Notes: generated by a model not told the origin, from the letters alone. DNA of 64,000 nucleotides from Phytoactinopolyspora halotolerans (GCF_010550675.1 NZ_JAAGOA010000003.1:62001-126000), one strand, 5' to 3'. Positions 33,922 to 43,999 are shown, counted from the stretch's first letter. A program made the numbers and translations.

Positions 33922-33941
33922 CGAGATCAAGGAGAGTCGAA

Positions 33942-34385
33942 ATGGTAGATATTCTGCACAGGGTCGGGATCAAGACCTCGAATCCGGAGAAGGTATACGA
34001 GGCGTTGACCACTATCGAGGGCCTGGCCGGCTGGTGGACCGACGACACCAAGGGCAGCGCCGAGGTCGGCGGCGTCCTCGAGTTCCGGTTCCCACCGGGC
34101 GGCTTCGACATGGAGGTCCTCGAGCAGCGGCCGTCCGAGCGCGTGGTGTGGCGGGTCGTCGACGGGCCGGAGGAGTGGATCGGGACGATCGTCGACTGGG
34201 ACCTCCGCCAGGACGGCGACTACACGATCGTACTGTTCAAGCACCAGGGCTGGAAGGAACCGGTGGAGTTCATGCACCACTGCAGCACCAAGTGGGCGAC
34301 GTATCTGATGAGCCTGAAGTCCTTGGTGGAAACGGGCGAGGGTGCGCCGTCGCCGCGTGACGTCCACATCGCCTACCCCGACTGA
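33942..34385 (+). CDS. SRPBCC/AHSA1 family protein, second copy
   Basis: 147 residues. MVDILHRVGIKTSNPEKVYE starts the fold, and LAGWWTDDTKGSAEVGG and FMHHCSTKWATYLMSLKSLV follow. AAGGAGAG precedes the ATG. Third gene of the ArsR operon; it is not close to the first AHSA1 protein in sequence, so not a recent duplicate. Confidence 0.85.
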   Translation: MVDILHRVGIKTSNPEKVYEALTTIEGLAGWWTDDTKGSAEVGGVLEFRFPPGGFDMEVLEQRPSERVVWRVVDGPEEWIGTIVDWDLRQDGDYTIVLFKHQGWKEPVEFMHHCSTKWATYLMSLKSLVETGEGAPSPRDVHIAYPD

Positions 34386-34401
34386 CACCCGAGGCCGCCG
34401 C

Positions 34402-34495
34402 CTAAATGATCATGTGAAGTAGGTCTTCTCCAGCACTACCATGCCTGCAGACCTGGTACGGCACGAGAAAACCCACTTCACATGATCATTTAGGG
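34402..34495. repeat. 94-bp palindromic repeat, family B copy 1
   Basis: Terminal arms CCTAAATGATCATGTGAAGT (34402-34421) and the exact complement (34476-34495). The interior holds CTACCATGCCTGCAGACCTG and is itself partly self-complementary around CTGCAG. It lies between the AHSA1 operon and the DUF6350 gene. Two more copies are at 56901 and 57592. Confidence 0.92.
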
Positions 34496-34531
34496 CTGGG
34501 GGATGGATCGGGCCTGATGTGTCGGCGTGGG

Positions 34532-35854
34532 ATGCGGCCGATTCAGGGGCTGACCGGCGACCATGAGAAGGTGTCTGATCTGCTGACCCGTCCGTTGCTC
34601 CGTCGTGACGAGCCGGCGTGGGGGTCGCGGGTCCCGTGGCTGGCGTCGGTGCTGGCGGCCGGCTGGGCGCTCGTGGCAGGACTCGCGCTGAGCGTGCTTC
34701 CACCGGTGGCGGTCTGGATCTCCGAGGGCGCCGGTAGCCCAGTGGCCGATCCGGTGCGGTTCGGCACGTGGATCTGGCTCGCGTCGCACCGGGTCGGACT
34801 GCAGGTCGGCGATGCGGACTTCACCTTCGCGCCGCTGGGTATGACCGTCCTGTTCGTGCTGCTCATGTACCGTTCCGCACGGTGGGCGGCGCATCAGGCG
34901 GGTACCGCGACGCCGAAAGGCATGGTCGCCGTGATCGCGCCCGCCATGGTGCTGCACGCCCTGGGCGCCTGGATGTTGGCGATCTTCGCCGGCGCGGGCG
35001 ACGTATCGGCCGCGCCGTTCGCGGCGGCGGGTGTCGCCGCGCTGTGGGCATTGCTGGCTTTCGGGCTCGGCGTGGTGCACGAAACCGGCTACGACGAGGA
35101 ATGGCTGGAACGCGTGGCGCCGGAGGTGCGTGCCGCGCTCGCCGGAGCTGCGGTGGCCCTGGCGTGCCTCGCGCTCTGTGGCGTCGTGCTGGTGGTGATC
35201 AGCACCGTCAGCAATGCGGGCCAGATCGGTGCGCTCGCCGACGCGCTGGACGCCGGCACGATGGGCGACGCGGTGCTGGCGGTCGGCGGTGCAGTCCTGG
35301 TGCCGAACGCGATCCTGTGGGCGACGAGTTTCGCGCTCGGACCCGGGTTCGCGGTAGGGACCGAGACGGTGATCGCGCCCGACGGGGTGCAGGTCGGCAT
35401 CGTGCCCGCGGTACCGGCGCTGGGGGCGCTGCCCTCCGACGTGCCGAGCCCGTGGATCTGGGCGGTCCTGCTCGGGCCGGTTCTGGCCGGAGTCGTCTCG
35501 GGACTCCTGGTGTATCGCCGGCTGGGTCTCTCCGAGGAACCGCTGTCCATCATCATGCTCGCGGCGGGCGGTTCCGGTGCGGCGGCGTCGCTGGCCATGT
35601 CGGTGCTGGCGGTGCTGTCCGGGGGATCCGTCGGCGCGATGCGGCTGGCGACGGTCGGCCCGGTCGCGTGGGAGGTCGCCGCGATGACCTTCCTGACCGT
35701 CGGCGTGCCGGCGATGGTGACCGTCGCCTTGTTGATGTGGCGGCAGGCCAGGTCGAGGGCGTCCGCGGTCACCTCCACGGATGCGTCCGTGGCGACGTCT
35801 ACCGCGTCCACGTCGCCGGGTACTGCCTCGGGCGCGGCGGACACCGGTCTGTAG
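34532..35854 (+). CDS. DUF6350 family integral membrane protein
   Basis: About 440 residues with roughly nine to ten membrane helices and a Ser/Thr/Ala-rich tail. Membrane proteins of this kind stand between sucCD and purN in many actinobacteria; the Mycobacterium relative PerM has been linked to cell division. The start is uncertain: ATG 34532 and GTG 34571 (protein beginning VSDLLTRPLLRRDEP) are both possible, and neither has a clear ribosome site. Confidence 0.8.
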   Translation: MRPIQGLTGDHEKVSDLLTRPLLRRDEPAWGSRVPWLASVLAAGWALVAGLALSVLPPVAVWISEGAGSPVADPVRFGTWIWLASHRVGLQVGDADFTFAPLGMTVLFVLLMYRSARWAAHQAGTATPKGMVAVIAPAMVLHALGAWMLAIFAGAGDVSAAPFAAAGVAALWALLAFGLGVVHETGYDEEWLERVAPEVRAALAGAAVALACLALCGVVLVVISTVSNAGQIGALADALDAGTMGDAVLAVGGAVLVPNAILWATSFALGPGFAVGTETVIAPDGVQVGIVPAVPALGALPSDVPSPWIWAVLLGPVLAGVVSGLLVYRRLGLSEEPLSIIMLAAGGSGAAASLAMSVLAVLSGGSVGAMRLATVGPVAWEVAAMTFLTVGVPAMVTVALLMWRQARSRASAVTSTDASVATSTASTSPGTASGAADTGL

Positions 35855-35902
35855 GTTGGTAGGTAGACCTGTCCGGTCTCATCACCTGCGAGGAGAACCG
35901 CG

Positions 35903-36532
35903 TTGCGATATGCCCCTGCCACCGGACGTCCCTGTCGTGTGGTCGTGCTCATCTCCGGCGGCGGGAGCAATCTCGCGGCGCTGCTGCAGGCGTGCGACGA
36001 GCCCGGCTACGGCGCGCAGATCGTGGCTGTCGGTGCAGACCGGGAGAGCGCCGGTGGCCTGAAGCTGGCGTCGGACGCGGGCGTACCCACCTTCGTCGAC
36101 CGTGTCAGCGAGTACCCGGCCCGCGACGCGTGGGACCAGGCCCTGACCGAGCATGTCGCTGCCTACGAACCGGACCTGGTGATCTCCGCCGGCTTCCTGA
36201 AGCTGGTCGGCCCGGAGTTCCTGGAGCGGTTCGAAGGCCGGTACATCAACACGCACAACAGCCTGTTGCCTGCGTTTCCGGGCATGAACGGACCGAAAGA
36301 AGCGCTGGAGTACGGCGTCAAACTCACCGGCGCGACGTTGTTCTTCGTCGACGCCGGCATGGACACCGGCCCGATCCTCGCTCAGGTGTCGGTGCCGGTG
36401 CTGCCGGACGACGACGTGGAGACGCTGACCGAACGGATCAAGGTCGCCGAACGAGCGCAGCTGGTCGAGTGCGTCGGCCGGCTTGCCCGCGACGGCTGGA
36501 CGCTCGAGGGGCGCCGGGTCACGGTCCCGTAG
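35903..36532 (+). CDS. purN: Phosphoribosylglycinamide formyltransferase
   Basis: A 209-residue enzyme that transfers a formyl group from 10-formyl-THF to GAR in purine synthesis. VVLISGGGSNLAALLQA binds phosphate, NTHNSLLPAFPG carries the catalytic Asn116 and His118 (the usual Pro after His is Asn here), and DAGMDTGPI holds the catalytic Asp. TTG start with GAGGAG upstream. In many relatives purH follows directly; here 17.6 kb of other genes intervene. Confidence 0.95.
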   Translation: MRYAPATGRPCRVVVLISGGGSNLAALLQACDEPGYGAQIVAVGADRESAGGLKLASDAGVPTFVDRVSEYPARDAWDQALTEHVAAYEPDLVISAGFLKLVGPEFLERFEGRYINTHNSLLPAFPGMNGPKEALEYGVKLTGATLFFVDAGMDTGPILAQVSVPVLPDDDVETLTERIKVAERAQLVECVGRLARDGWTLEGRRVTVP

Positions 36533-36592
36533 CCCGGATCGTGGCCGCCGCGTCGGATCGATGGATCGGCTCGCCGGCCTGCCGCTAAGGCA

Positions 36593-37636
36593 CTAGCTCG
36601 GTGGCGGAGCCGTGCTCTCCCGCACGATGAGCTCGGTGGCGAGGTCGACCCGCCGCAGTTGCGGGCTGTTGCCCCGCGCGAGGTCGATGAGCAGGTTGGT
36701 CGCCGTCGCCGCCATCGCCTGCAGGGGCTGGTTGACCGTGGTCAGCGCGGGGCCGACCCAGCCGGAGAAGGACAGGTTGTCATAGCCGACGACGGAGAGA
36801 TCCCGCGGCACGTCGAGCCCCAGCTCGCGGGCGGCACGCAGCACACCGAGCGCCTGCATGTCCGAACCGGCGAAGATCGCGGTCGGCCGGTCCGGCCGGC
36901 TCAGCAGGTCCTTTCCGTGTTCGTACCCGCCGGCGACGTAGAAGTCGCCGTAGCGCACGAAGGCGGGGTCGACGTGCAACCCGGCCTCGTCGAGTGCGCT
37001 GCGGAATCCGTCGACGCGGGCGCGGGAACACAGCACATCCGGCGGTCCGGAGATGACGGCGATCCGCTGATGCCCCAGTCCCAGCAGGTGCCGCGTGGCG
37101 GAGAGCCCACCGTTCCAGTTGTTCGAGCCGACCGCGGGAACATCCTCCGGCGGTTCGCCGTCGGTGTCGAGCACGACGTAGGGGATCGAACGGCTCTCCA
37201 GTTGGTGCCGCTGGGACTTGCCGAGAGTCGACAACACGAGGAGCACGCCCATCGGGCGACGCGCGAGAACCGCATCCAGCCACTTCTGCTCCGGGCGGTG
37301 TCGTCCGCCGAGCTCGGACAGGACGACGCTCACCTCAGCCTCGGCCGCCGCGACCTCCACACCCCTGATGATCTCGATCGACCACGCGGAGTCGAGCTCA
37401 TGGAAGGCCAGGTCGATCAGCGACGGGCCGGACGTGGCCGGTCCACGGTTGCGGCGCCGGTACTGGTGCCGCTCGAGCGCCTCCTCGATCTTCGCGCGTG
37501 TCTCGGCGGCCACGTCGGACCGGCCATTGAGCACCTTGGAGACGGTCGGCACGGATACGCCGGTCTCCGCCGCGATGGACGCGATCGTCACTGAGCTGTT
37601 CGAGCGGGGACCGCTCGCCGAGATGTCCGTGGCCAT
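36593..37636 (-). CDS. LacI family transcriptional regulator
   Basis: 347 residues. The N-terminal helix-turn-helix is VTIASIAAETGVSVPTVSKV with hinge RRRNRG, followed by a periplasmic-binding-like sugar sensor (IDLAFHELDSAWSIEIIRGV, GSNNWNGG, AVISGPPDVLCSR, DLSVVGYDN). ATG at 37636 has AGGAG about 10 nt upstream. Divergent from the GH3 gene, so probably the repressor of the whole glycoside-hydrolase/transporter operon. Confidence 0.93.
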   Translation of the reverse strand: MATDISASGPRSNSSVTIASIAAETGVSVPTVSKVLNGRSDVAAETRAKIEEALERHQYRRRNRGPATSGPSLIDLAFHELDSAWSIEIIRGVEVAAAEAEVSVVLSELGGRHRPEQKWLDAVLARRPMGVLLVLSTLGKSQRHQLESRSIPYVVLDTDGEPPEDVPAVGSNNWNGGLSATRHLLGLGHQRIAVISGPPDVLCSRARVDGFRSALDEAGLHVDPAFVRYGDFYVAGGYEHGKDLLSRPDRPTAIFAGSDMQALGVLRAARELGLDVPRDLSVVGYDNLSFSGWVGPALTTVNQPLQAMAATATNLLIDLARGNSPQLRRVDLATELIVRESTAPPPS

Positions 37637-37851
37637 TCCTCGCGTTCTCCTGGGCCGGAGGTGTGGGATAGCGCTGGGCGTTCGCAACTATCGGATTTCG
37701 AAGATAACACAGTCCATCTTGCGGACGAGTTCGTTGAAGGTCTCGATCGCTCCCGCCACCAGGAGATTTGCGGCCGTACGAAGGCCTTGTCGGCCCGTTC
37801 TCTAGATCTCGGCAGGGGTTGACGGCGATCACATGTGACTTTAGCCTCCCT

Positions 37852-37889
37852 TGAAACGTTAGATGTCGGATCGATGAACGAAAGTTTCG
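37852..37889. promoter_or_regulatory. Two LacI-type operator-like sites before the GH3 gene
   Basis: TGAAACGTTAG (37852-37862) has the AACGTT core of LacI-family operators with a decayed right half. CGAAAGTTTCG (37879-37889) is an 11-bp inverted repeat. They lie 45-80 bp before the GH3 start and are the best candidates for the divergent LacI regulator. Confidence 0.5.
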
Positions 37890-37933
37890 AGCGTGTGTCG
37901 CTCCGGCGGTGCCGTCCGAGACGGAGGAGTTCC

Positions 37934-40300
37934 ATGACCACCGAGACGAGCGCCGCCGCGAGTGACTCGCACACGACCCCACCGCGCTGGCACGACCCCG
38001 GCGCCACACCGACCGAGCGCGCCGACGACCTGATCGGCCGGATGACCCTGGCGGAGAAACTGGCGCAGCTGGTGGGGATCTGGGTCGGCGCGAATGCCGA
38101 CGGCGGCGGGGTCGCCCCGTACCAAGCGGATATGACCAAGAAGCCCTTCGATTGGGAAGGCGCTATCCGTCATGGGCTCGGCCAGCTGACCCGGCCGTTC
38201 GGCACCGCCCCGGTGGAACCGGCCACCGGCGCACGGGCGCTCGCGCGATCACAGGCGGAGATCGTGGCGGCCGGCCGGTTCGGCGTCCCGGCACAGGTGC
38301 ACGAGGAGTGTCTCGCCGGTTTCGCCGCCTGGCAGGCCACGGCGTACCCCATCCCGCTCTCGTGGGGAGCCTCGTTCGATCCCGACCTGGTGGAGGAGAT
38401 GGCCGGCCGGATCGGCGCGTCGATGCGCGCGGCCGGTGTGCACCAGGGCCTCGCGCCCGTGCTGGACGTGACCCGCGACTACCGCTGGGGCCGCACCGAG
38501 GAAACGATCTCCGAAGATCCGTACCTGGTGGGGACGGTCGGCGCGGCCTACGTACGAGGCCTGGAGAATGCAGGCGTCGTCGCGACGCTCAAGCATTTCG
38601 CCGGGTACTCGGCGTCGCGATCGGGGCGGAACCTCGCGCCGGTGTCGATGGGGCCGCGCGAACTGGCCGACGTTCTGCTGCCGCCGTTCGAGATGGCGCT
38701 GCGGCTCGGTGGCGCCCGGTCGGTGATGCACTCCTACTGCGAGATCGACGGCGTCCCGACGGCGGCCGACCCGGAGCTGCTCACTGAGCTGCTGCGCGGG
38801 CGCTGGGGGTTCGAGGGCACCGTCGTCTCGGACTACTTTGGCGTGCGGTTCCTGCAGACCTTGCACCAGGTGGCGGCCGACCCCGCAGCGGCGGCCGCGC
38901 TCGCGCTCCGAGCCGGCGTGGACGTCGAACTGCCCAACGCCGACGCCTACGGCGCGCCGCTGCTGGAGGCGGTCACGTCCGGCGACGTAGACGAGGACCT
39001 GATCGACCGGGCGCTCCGTCGTGTCCTGGCGCAGAAGGCGGAACTCGGGCTCCTCGACGCCGGCTGGGATCCGACACCCGCCGACATCGACCAGCTGGTG
39101 CTCGACGAGCCGGCGAGCCAGGAGCTGGCGCTGCGGCTGGCCCGCGAGTCCGTCGTGTTGCTGAGCAACCCGCAGGAACTGCTACCGCTCACGCCGGGCG
39201 CGCGGGTGGCCCTGGTCGGGCCGCTCGCCGATGACCCGATGGCCATGCTCGGCTGCTACTCGTTCCCGGCCCACGTCGGCGTCAAGCATCCAGACCGCCC
39301 GATCGGGCTGGACATCCCGACGGTGCTCCAAGCCCTCCGGGACCGTCACAGCACCGTGAGCCATGCCCGCGGCTGCGACGTGACCGACCCGGACCGGTCC
39401 GGGTTCGCCGAGGCCGTGGCTGCCGCCGGCGAGGCGGACGTGTGCGTCGTCGCGGTCGGTGACCGGGCCGGAGTGTTCGGCCATGGCACCTCTGGTGAAG
39501 GCCGTGACGCCGCCGACCTGCGGCTGCCGGGCGTCCAGCATGACCTGGTGCGCGAGCTGATCGCCACCGGCACCCCGGTGGTGATCGTGTTGCTCACGGG
39601 TCGTCCGTACGCGCTGGGTGAGTTCGCCGACTCGGCGGCGGCGATCGTGCAGACGTTCTTCCCGGGGCAGCGCGGCGGCCAGGCGATCGCCGAGGTGCTC
39701 ACCGGCGCCGTCACACCATCCGGCCGGCTCCCGGTCAGCGTGCCGCGGGAGCCCGGCAGCCAGCCGGGAACCTACCTCTCGGCGCCGCTGGGCCATCGAA
39801 CGAAGGTCTCCACCATCGACCCGACCCCCGCGTTCCCGTTCGGGCACGGCCTGAGTTACGCCACCTTCGCGTGGGAGGACGCTCGCGTCGTCTCGGATAC
39901 GGCCGAGTGGCCGGTGGACGGCGAGGCCGGGCTGGCGGTCACCGTCCGCAACGTCGGCGACGTCGCGGGGGCCGACGTCGTCCAGCTCTACCTGCACCAG
40001 CCCAGTGCCCAGGTGACCCGGCCCGTCGTACGGCTCATCGGTTACGCACGGGTGACGCTCCAACCGGGCGAACACGCCGACGTGACCTTCGACGTGCCGG
40101 CGGATCTGACGGCGTTCACCGGCCTCGCCGGGACCCGCATCGTCGCACCCGGCGACGTGGAACTCCGGCTCGCGCGATCCAGCGCCGAGGACGACGTCCA
40201 CGCCGCGTTCTCGCTGCGCCTGGTCGGCCCGGAACGCGAGGTGGGTGTCGATCGGCAGCTCGTGAGCAGGTCCAGCGTCCGAGTCACGACGACCCGATAG
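37934..40300 (+). CDS. Glycoside hydrolase family 3 (beta-glucosidase/beta-xylosidase)
   Basis: A 788-residue intracellular enzyme (no signal peptide). The GH3 barrel includes GLAPVLDVTRDYRWGRTEE and KHFAGYSAS, and the nucleophile Asp near residue 299 is in VVSDYFGV. The alpha/beta sandwich includes VALVGPLADD and GHGTSGEGRDAADL. A fibronectin-III-like C-terminal domain has VRNVGDVAGADVVQLYLHQP. ATG with GGAGGAG upstream. First gene of an operon with an oligosaccharide importer and three more hydrolases; the context favours beta-xylosidase or beta-glucosidase on short plant oligosaccharides. Confidence 0.92.
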   Translation: MTTETSAAASDSHTTPPRWHDPGATPTERADDLIGRMTLAEKLAQLVGIWVGANADGGGVAPYQADMTKKPFDWEGAIRHGLGQLTRPFGTAPVEPATGARALARSQAEIVAAGRFGVPAQVHEECLAGFAAWQATAYPIPLSWGASFDPDLVEEMAGRIGASMRAAGVHQGLAPVLDVTRDYRWGRTEETISEDPYLVGTVGAAYVRGLENAGVVATLKHFAGYSASRSGRNLAPVSMGPRELADVLLPPFEMALRLGGARSVMHSYCEIDGVPTAADPELLTELLRGRWGFEGTVVSDYFGVRFLQTLHQVAADPAAAAALALRAGVDVELPNADAYGAPLLEAVTSGDVDEDLIDRALRRVLAQKAELGLLDAGWDPTPADIDQLVLDEPASQELALRLARESVVLLSNPQELLPLTPGARVALVGPLADDPMAMLGCYSFPAHVGVKHPDRPIGLDIPTVLQALRDRHSTVSHARGCDVTDPDRSGFAEAVAAAGEADVCVVAVGDRAGVFGHGTSGEGRDAADLRLPGVQHDLVRELIATGTPVVIVLLTGRPYALGEFADSAAAIVQTFFPGQRGGQAIAEVLTGAVTPSGRLPVSVPREPGSQPGTYLSAPLGHRTKVSTIDPTPAFPFGHGLSYATFAWEDARVVSDTAEWPVDGEAGLAVTVRNVGDVAGADVVQLYLHQPSAQVTRPVVRLIGYARVTLQPGEHADVTFDVPADLTAFTGLAGTRIVAPGDVELRLARSSAEDDVHAAFSLRLVGPEREVGVDRQLVSRSSVRVTTTR

Positions 40301-40317
40301 ATGGAGGTGAACGTGGG

Positions 40318-41334
40318 ATGAGTAGCCAGGGGACGGTCGCCGAGCCGCCGCCGACGTCGACATCGATGCCGGCGACGTCGACGCAGGCCGCACCGCCCGG
40401 ACCGCCGAGGCGGCCACAGAGCCGCGGCGGAAAGACGCCGTGGCGCGTCGCGCTCCGCCGCGACTGGCAGCTGTACTCCCTTGCGGTGCTGCCGCTGCTG
40501 TTCTTCCTGATCTTCCGGTACCTGCCGATGGCGGGCAACGTCATCGCGTTCCGCACGTTCCGGCCCGGCGGCTCGATCTTCGGCGAGGAGTGGGTCGGGC
40601 TGCGCTACGTGGAGATGTTCCTGAACGATCCAGCATTCTGGAACGTCTTCTGGAACACGATCATCCTCGGCACGCTCACCCTCGTCTTCGTCTTCCCGAT
40701 GCCGATCATCCTGGCGCTGCTGCTGAACGAGGTGCGCGTCCGGTACTTCAAACGGTTCGTGCAGACGGTCTCCTATCTGCCGCACTTCCTGTCGATCGTG
40801 ATCATCGCCGGCATGCTCATGCAGCTGCTGTCGCTGGAAGGCACCGTCAACCAGATCGTGACGGCGCTGGGCGGCGACGCCATCCCGTTCCTGCAGCAGC
40901 CGGAGTGGTTCCGCACCGTCTACGTCTCCTCGGAGGTCTGGCAGACCGTCGGCTGGGGCACCATCCTCTACCTGGCGGCGCTGACGACGATCGATCCGCA
41001 GCTGTACGAGGCGGCCCGGATCGACGGAGCCAACCGCTGGCGGCAGACCTGGCACGTCACGCTGCCCGGCATCCGGCCCACCATGATCGTCCTGCTGATC
41101 CTCAACATCGGCACGTTCATGGCGCTGGGCTTCGAGAAGATCCTGTTGATCTACAACCCGCTGACGTATCCGACGGCCGACGTCATCGCGACGTACCTGT
41201 ACCGCATCGGCCTGGAATCCAACAACTTCAGCTACGCCGCGGCGATCGGCCTGTTCGAGGCGATCATCGGGCTGACCTTGATCCTGTCCGCGAACGCGAT
41301 CTCGCGTCGAGCAGTGGGGACGAGCCTATGGTGA
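40318..41334 (+). CDS. ABC sugar importer permease, LplB type
   Basis: 338 residues. After a Pro/Thr-rich cytoplasmic head come six helices starting LYSLAVLPLLFFLIFRYLPM. The EAA loop is YEAARIDGANRWRQTWHVTLPG, which contacts the ATPase. LplB/YtcP-type importers take up complex plant oligosaccharides such as xylan or rhamnogalacturonan fragments. GGAGGTGA lies upstream. No ATPase gene is in the operon, so a shared MsmK-like ATPase from elsewhere is expected. Confidence 0.92.
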   Translation: MSSQGTVAEPPPTSTSMPATSTQAAPPGPPRRPQSRGGKTPWRVALRRDWQLYSLAVLPLLFFLIFRYLPMAGNVIAFRTFRPGGSIFGEEWVGLRYVEMFLNDPAFWNVFWNTIILGTLTLVFVFPMPIILALLLNEVRVRYFKRFVQTVSYLPHFLSIVIIAGMLMQLLSLEGTVNQIVTALGGDAIPFLQQPEWFRTVYVSSEVWQTVGWGTILYLAALTTIDPQLYEAARIDGANRWRQTWHVTLPGIRPTMIVLLILNIGTFMALGFEKILLIYNPLTYPTADVIATYLYRIGLESNNFSYAAAIGLFEAIIGLTLILSANAISRRAVGTSLW

Positions 41335-42254
41335 CCGTCGACCCGACCAAGGTGGCTGACCGGATCGCCCGCCCGTCGACCGGCGGCATCCGTGACTCAC
41401 GCGGCTACCGCATCTTCCAGGTGTTCAATACCGTCGCGTTGCTCGGCGTCGTGGTGATCACGTTGTACCCGTTCGTCAACATCATCGCGCAGTCGTTCAG
41501 CGGCGAGTCCTATATCCGCTCCGGCCAGGTCAACCTCATCCCCCGAGGTTTCAACGTCACCACCTACGAGCTGGTCATGAGCGACTCCATGTTCTGGACC
41601 AGTTACCGGAACACCGTCGTCTACACGGTGGTGGCGACCCTCATCGCGATGGTGCTGACGACCTGCTACGCGTACGTGTTGTCGAAGAAGCACCTGCGCG
41701 GACGGACGTTCCTGATCGGCATCGCGGTGTTCACGATGTTCTTCAACGGCGGGCTGATCCCGAACTACGTCCTCGTCACCAGCCTCGGGCTGAAGAACAC
41801 GCTGTGGGCGATCGTGCTGCCGAACGCGATCTCCGTGTTCAACCTGCTGGTCATGAAGTCGTTCTTCGAGAATCTTCCGACCGAGTTGGAAGAGGCGGCG
41901 AAGATCGACGGGCTCAACACGTACAAGACCTTGTGGTACGTGGTGCTGCCGCTGTCCAAGGCGGTGGTGGCCACGATGGTCCTGTTCTATTCGGTGGCCT
42001 ACTGGAACTCGTGGTTCCAGGCGTTCCTGTACATGGATCGCGCGGAACTGTTCCCGGTGACCGTCTACCTGCGCAACCTGATCGCCGGCGCGAACGCGTC
42101 GGGTGCGGGGCTGGGGAGCAGCGATCTTGCCCAAGTGGCGTCGAACATCCAGGCCGTGACGATGGTCCTCACCGTCCTCCCGATCCTCTTCGTCTACCCG
42201 TTCATCCAGCGGTACTTCGTGTCGGGCGTGATGCTCGGCTCGGTCAAGCAATAG
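41328..42254 (+). CDS. ABC sugar importer permease, YtcP/LplC type
   Basis: 308 residues with six helices. VLLGVVVITLYPFVNIIAQSF is cut here to its sense: the first helix starts at ALLGVVVITLYPF and leads to IIAQSFSGESYI. The EAA loop is LEEAAKIDGLNTYKTLWYVV. It overlaps the first permease by 7 bp, so the two subunits are made together. It partners LplB-type permeases in family importers. Confidence 0.92.
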   Translation: MVTVDPTKVADRIARPSTGGIRDSRGYRIFQVFNTVALLGVVVITLYPFVNIIAQSFSGESYIRSGQVNLIPRGFNVTTYELVMSDSMFWTSYRNTVVYTVVATLIAMVLTTCYAYVLSKKHLRGRTFLIGIAVFTMFFNGGLIPNYVLVTSLGLKNTLWAIVLPNAISVFNLLVMKSFFENLPTELEEAAKIDGLNTYKTLWYVVLPLSKAVVATMVLFYSVAYWNSWFQAFLYMDRAELFPVTVYLRNLIAGANASGAGLGSSDLAQVASNIQAVTMVLTVLPILFVYPFIQRYFVSGVMLGSVKQ

Positions 42255-42325
42255 CCCTCGCAGCCGTCGCGAAGCACGGCCTGCGAGCCCAACTCGACAA
42301 CGACGTTCGAGCGAAAGGAAAAGGC

Positions 42326-43990
42326 ATGATCAGACACAGGCGAACATTCACAGCGACATCCGCGATGGTCGCCGCGACCGCACTCGTGCTCGCCGCGTGC
42401 GGCAGCGGGGACGACGGGAACAGCGGTAGCGGCGACGGCGACGGCGTCGATCTGGACGGCAAGGACGTCGGCGCGATGGACGACTACGACGTCGGCGTTC
42501 AGTTCACCGCCACCGAACCGCTGAACTTCTCCACCCTGTACAACGAGCACCCCAACTATCCGCTCAAGGATGACTGGCTGTTCTGGGAGGAGCTGGAAGA
42601 GCGCACGAACGTGACGCTGGACACCACCGTCGTCCCGCTGAGTGATTACGAGGACAAGCGCAGCCTGCTGATCGGCTCCGGCGACGCGCCGCTGATCATG
42701 CCGAAGACGTATCCCGGCCAGGAAGAGCCGTTCGTCTCCTCCGGGGCGATCCTGCCGGTGAGCGATTATGTGGATCTGATGCCCAACTTCCAGGCCAAGG
42801 TCGAGCAGTGGGGACTCGAGGACAACCTCGACACGCTGCGGCAGGAGGACGGCAAGTATTACGTGCTGCCCGGCCTGCACGAGGCGCCGTGGCAGGACTA
42901 CACCGTCGCCATGCGCATGGACGTCCTGGAGGACCTGGGGCTGGAGGTGCCGACCGACTGGGACGAGTTCCGCGACGTGCTCGCCGCGATCAAGGAGGAG
43001 TACCCGGACAGCTATCCGTTCTCCGGGCGCTGGAACGTCCCCACCCCCGGCGGCAGCATGCTGAACATCGTCGGGATGACGTTCGGGACGTCGGCCGGAT
43101 GGGGATTCAACCACGAACAGTGGGATGAGGACGCCGGACAGTTCGTCTACACCGGCGCCACCGAGGAGTACCGGGCCATGCTGGAATACCTGCACGGCCT
43201 GATGGAAGACGGTCTGATGGACCCCGAGGGCTTCACCCAGGACGACGATCTCGCGCGGCAGAAGTTCTCCAACGGGCGGTCGTTCGCGATCGGTACCAAC
43301 GCGCAGACGCTGGTGAACGAATACCGGCCGGACCTGGCCGAGACCAACCCCGACGCGGTGGTGGCGAAGATCCCGCTCCCGGCCGGTCCCGCCGGCAACG
43401 TGATCAACTCCACCTCGCAGCTGGAAAACGGGATCATGCTCAGTTCGAAAGCCGCCGAGAGTGAGAACTTCGTCGCGATGATGCAGTTCATCGACTGGCT
43501 GTGGTACTCCGACGAGGGCCAGGAGTTCGCCAAGTGGGGCGTCGAAGGCGTGACGTACACCAAGGACGGCGACGGCACGTACACACTGGCGGACGACGTG
43601 GACTTCGTCGCGCTCAACCCGGATGGCGACAAGCACCTTCAGGAGGACTTCGGGTTCTCCAACGGCGTGTTCGCCTACGGCGGCAGCACGGAGCTGCTGC
43701 ACTCCACGTTCTCCGAGGAGGAGCAGGAGTTCCAGGAGGCGATGGCGGAGAAGGATCTGCTCCCGCTGGACCCGCCGCACCCGTTCACCGAGGAGGAGCG
43801 CGAGCAGGTCACCCTCTGGGAGACGCCGCTGAAGGACCACACCGAGCAGGCGACGCTCCAGTTCATCCTCGGCCAGCGGGACCTGTCCGAGTGGGACGCC
43901 TACGTCGCGGAGCTGGAGGCCAAGGGGATGTCGCAGTACGTCGACGTCGTCAACGAAGCATATGAGCGGTACCAGGCGGAGCACGGCTAG
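42326..43990 (+). CDS. Extracellular sugar-binding lipoprotein of the ABC importer
   Basis: A 554-residue family 1 solute-binding protein. Lipobox LVLAAC with the lipidated Cys25, then a Gly/Ser/Asp linker. The large size is usual for LplA-type binding proteins of complex oligosaccharides. GAAAGGAAAAGG precedes the ATG. It follows the permeases by 71 bp. Ends 10 bp before a large inverted-repeat element. Confidence 0.93.
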   Translation: MIRHRRTFTATSAMVAATALVLAACGSGDDGNSGSGDGDGVDLDGKDVGAMDDYDVGVQFTATEPLNFSTLYNEHPNYPLKDDWLFWEELEERTNVTLDTTVVPLSDYEDKRSLLIGSGDAPLIMPKTYPGQEEPFVSSGAILPVSDYVDLMPNFQAKVEQWGLEDNLDTLRQEDGKYYVLPGLHEAPWQDYTVAMRMDVLEDLGLEVPTDWDEFRDVLAAIKEEYPDSYPFSGRWNVPTPGGSMLNIVGMTFGTSAGWGFNHEQWDEDAGQFVYTGATEEYRAMLEYLHGLMEDGLMDPEGFTQDDDLARQKFSNGRSFAIGTNAQTLVNEYRPDLAETNPDAVVAKIPLPAGPAGNVINSTSQLENGIMLSSKAAESENFVAMMQFIDWLWYSDEGQEFAKWGVEGVTYTKDGDGTYTLADDVDFVALNPDGDKHLQEDFGFSNGVFAYGGSTELLHSTFSEEEQEFQEAMAEKDLLPLDPPHPFTEEEREQVTLWETPLKDHTEQATLQFILGQRDLSEWDAYVAELEAKGMSQYVDVVNEAYERYQAEHG

Positions 43991-43999
43991 TCTGCGCGA

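Noticed and set aside
39871-40317. Upstream extension of the first permease frame into the GH3 gene
   Set aside because: The extension is Arg/Gly-rich shadow sequence. ATG 40318 has a strong ribosome site and the permease family begins there.
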